Shown here: piece after piece, positions 62,492-64,000 of the stretch
Layout of the letters: every line of letters starts with the position of its first letter
Position numbering within the stretch: the stretch's first letter is position 1
Assembly (NCBI GenBank): GCA_963747595.1
Contig: CAVVFO010000002.1
Span: 868,001-932,000 of the forward strand
Direction of reading: 5' to 3'
From: Oleiagrimonas sp963747595
Lineage (GTDB): Bacteria; Pseudomonadota; Gammaproteobacteria; Xanthomonadales; Rhodanobacteraceae
Length of the DNA: 64,000 nt
The notes under the pieces: generated by a model
What the model was told of the DNA's origin: nothing
Database searches by the model: none
Seen by the model: the letters and a program-made list of their open reading frames with translations, nothing else
Position numbers and translations under genes: made by a program

Positions 62492-63598
62492 TTACGCGTC
62501 GGGAATCGAACCCGGGATGCGGGGGGCGGCAGATGCCACGTCACCGCATTGCGCCCGGTGCCGCAATGCCTGATCCATCAGCACTAGCGCCACCATGGCC
62601 TCGGCAATCGGCGTGGCACGAATGCCCACGCACGGGTCATGCCGCCCCTTGGTCACCACGTCCACCGGCCGGCCATCCAGATCCACGCTGCGCCCCGGCT
62701 TGAGAATGCTGGACGTGGGCTTGAGCGCCATGGATGCCAGCAGCGGCTGGCCCGTGGAAATGCCGCCCAGAATGCCTCCGGCGTGATTGGAGACAAATCC
62801 CGCGGGGGTGATTTCATCGCGATGCTCGCTGCCATGCTGCACCACCGCGCCAAATCCGGCGCCGATCTCCACGCCCTTGACCGCGTTGATCGACATCAGT
62901 GCCGCGGCCAGATCGGCATCCAGCTTGGCGTATACCGGCGCGCCCCAACCCGGCGGCACGCCCTCGGCAAGCACGTTGACGCGCGCGCCCACCGAGTCGC
63001 CGGACTTGCGCAGCGCATCCATGGCACGCTCCAACTCCGGCACCATGTCCGCATCCGGCCAGAAGAAGGCATTGCCTTCCACCGCCGCCAGGTCGAAATG
63101 CCGCGGTGTCAGCTCGCCCAGCTGCGCCAGGTAACCGGCGATGCGGATATCGAATCGCTGTGCCAGCCACTTTTTCGCAATGACGCCGGCAGCGACGCGC
63201 ATGGTGGTCTCGCGTGCCGACGAGCGCCCGCCGCCGCGCGGATCGCGCACGCCGTACTTGTGCAGATAGGTGTAGTCGGCGTGGCCGGGACGGAACGTGC
63301 GCGCGATCCCGGAATAATCCCTGGAGCGGGCATCGGTATTGCGGATCAGCAGCGCGATCGGCGTGCCGGTGGTATGGCCTTCATGCACGCCGGAAAGAAT
63401 CTCCACGTCGTCGCCTTCGCGTCGCTGCGATGTGTGTCGCGTACGGCCGGTGGCGCGACGTGCCAGATCGGCCGTGAAGTCGTCCCTATCCAGAGCCAGC
63501 CCCGGCGGACAGCCGTCCACCACGCAGCCGATGGCCGGCCCGTGGCTTTCGCCAAAGGTGGTCACGCGGAACAGGTGGCCGAAGGTGTTGTGGGACAT
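62492..63598 (-). CDS. aroC: Chorismate synthase
   Basis: Last step of the shikimate pathway, using reduced FMN. The 368-aa protein has GESHGPAIGCVVDGCPPGL at the start, GVHEGHTTGTPIALLIRN, RGGGRSSARETTMRVAAG and the C-terminal GRHDPCVGIRATPIAEAM. It lies between prmB and asd on the same strand, the usual order in this group. Confidence 0.97.
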   Translation of the reverse strand: MSHNTFGHLFRVTTFGESHGPAIGCVVDGCPPGLALDRDDFTADLARRATGRTRHTSQRREGDDVEILSGVHEGHTTGTPIALLIRNTDARSRDYSGIARTFRPGHADYTYLHKYGVRDPRGGGRSSARETTMRVAAGVIAKKWLAQRFDIRIAGYLAQLGELTPRHFDLAAVEGNAFFWPDADMVPELERAMDALRKSGDSVGARVNVLAEGVPPGWGAPVYAKLDADLAAALMSINAVKGVEIGAGFGAVVQHGSEHRDEITPAGFVSNHAGGILGGISTGQPLLASMALKPTSSILKPGRSVDLDGRPVDVVTKGRHDPCVGIRATPIAEAMVALVLMDQALRHRAQCGDVASAAPRIPGSIPDA

Positions 63599-63693
63599 GA
63601 GTGCCGGGCTCGCAGACAGGAACGGAATTCGGGAATCAGACGCCGGATCGAGCCACCATCATTTCACGCGGACCGCGACCGACAAAATGCCAT

Positions 63694-64000
63694 TCACGCA
63701 TGTCGCGCTGCCACCGCCGCGGCAATCGCCGCCGCGTGCTCCACCAGATCCTGCCGCTGCAACGCGAACACGCCCATCGGACCGACACTGAATTCCAGCC
63801 ACACGAACGGCACCTGCGGCAACAGGTCCGCCAGCGCATGTTCGCTGTTGCCGACTTCCACGATCAACACGCCCTGCTCGCTCAGGTGCTCCGCCGCACG
63901 ATCCAGCATGCGCAGCACGATATCCAGCCCATCCGCGCCGGCAGTCAGGCCCAGTTGCGGCTCGTGCGCATATTCCCCGGGCAGCGCGGCAAACTCGCTC
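63694..64000 (-). CDS. prmB: Ribosomal protein L3 glutamine methyltransferase PrmB, partial (3' end)
   Basis: The last ~100 codons of an N5-glutamine methyltransferase; the rest lies past the right edge. Visible sequence includes EFAALPGEYAHEPQLGLTAG, then ADGLDIVLRMLDRAAEHLSE, VLIVEVGNSEHALADLLP and the closing LEFSVGPMGVFAL, matching PrmB rather than PrmC. The prmB-aroC adjacency supports the call. Confidence 0.88.
   Translation of the reverse strand, partial: SEFAALPGEYAHEPQLGLTAGADGLDIVLRMLDRAAEHLSEQGVLIVEVGNSEHALADLLPQVPFVWLEFSVGPMGVFALQRQDLVEHAAAIAAAVAARHA

Overview
The window is a high-GC gammaproteobacterial chromosome segment. Gene content and order point to the order Xanthomonadales, most likely an acid-tolerant member of the Rhodanobacteraceae (Rhodanobacter/Dyella-like). 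This is inferred from rpsP-ffh-ypjD, prmB-aroC-asd-fimV-truA-trpF, trpB-trpA-accD, and histidine breakdown through HutF; no rRNA or tRNA gene was seen to confirm it.

Layout. 0-12 kb is housekeeping: rpsP (cut by the window edge), ffh, an sdpR-sdpI pair with its operator, ypjD, radA, alr, dnaB, rpsF-rpsR-rplI, iscA and asnS. 12-17 kb has a MalM-like lipoprotein and a short operon (atypical SDR, ALDH8-type aldehyde dehydrogenase, beta-carbonic anhydrase, RidA-type deaminase) that looks like the end of a kynurenine/2-aminomuconate route. 17-18.2 kb is a small accessory patch: a frameshifted tfoX-like gene and a hicBA toxin-antitoxin pair whose toxin gene carries an 18-base homopolymer. 18-32 kb has hutF and hutI around a GNAT-nitrilase fusion and a ClC channel, then an M23-like protein, zur, gltX, an unknown receiver-like protein, and accD-trpA-trpB.

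31.9-57.0 kb is the striking part. About 25 kb of respiratory, fermentative and acid-stress genes lies between trpB and trpF, which are usually neighbours in relatives. It encodes cytochrome bd oxidase (cydAB plus a CydX-like protein) with a copper nitrite reductase, the CydDC assembly exporter, an oxygen-sensing FNR protein, an amino-acid permease, two universal stress proteins, a GNAT, phosphoketolase and acetate kinase, a P-type proton ATPase, a decayed GadC-like antiporter with intact glutamate decarboxylase, an alternative oxidase, NnrS, a SirB-like protein and a 7Fe ferredoxin. Eight FNR-type boxes (TTGAT-N4-ATCAA) sit in its promoters. In most of them a -10-like hexamer lies exactly 32 bp, centre to centre, from the box, the geometry of class II FNR activation. 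The island therefore reads as one low-oxygen regulon with its own regulator: two quinol oxidases of different types, nitrite reduction, substrate-level ATP from the phosphoketolase-acetate kinase route, and proton removal by ATPase and glutamate decarboxylation.

57-64 kb returns to the conserved cluster: trpF, truA, fimV, asd, aroC and the end of prmB. Three copies of a REP-like inverted-repeat pair are scattered through the first 15 kb. No CRISPR array, prophage or intact insertion sequence was seen.
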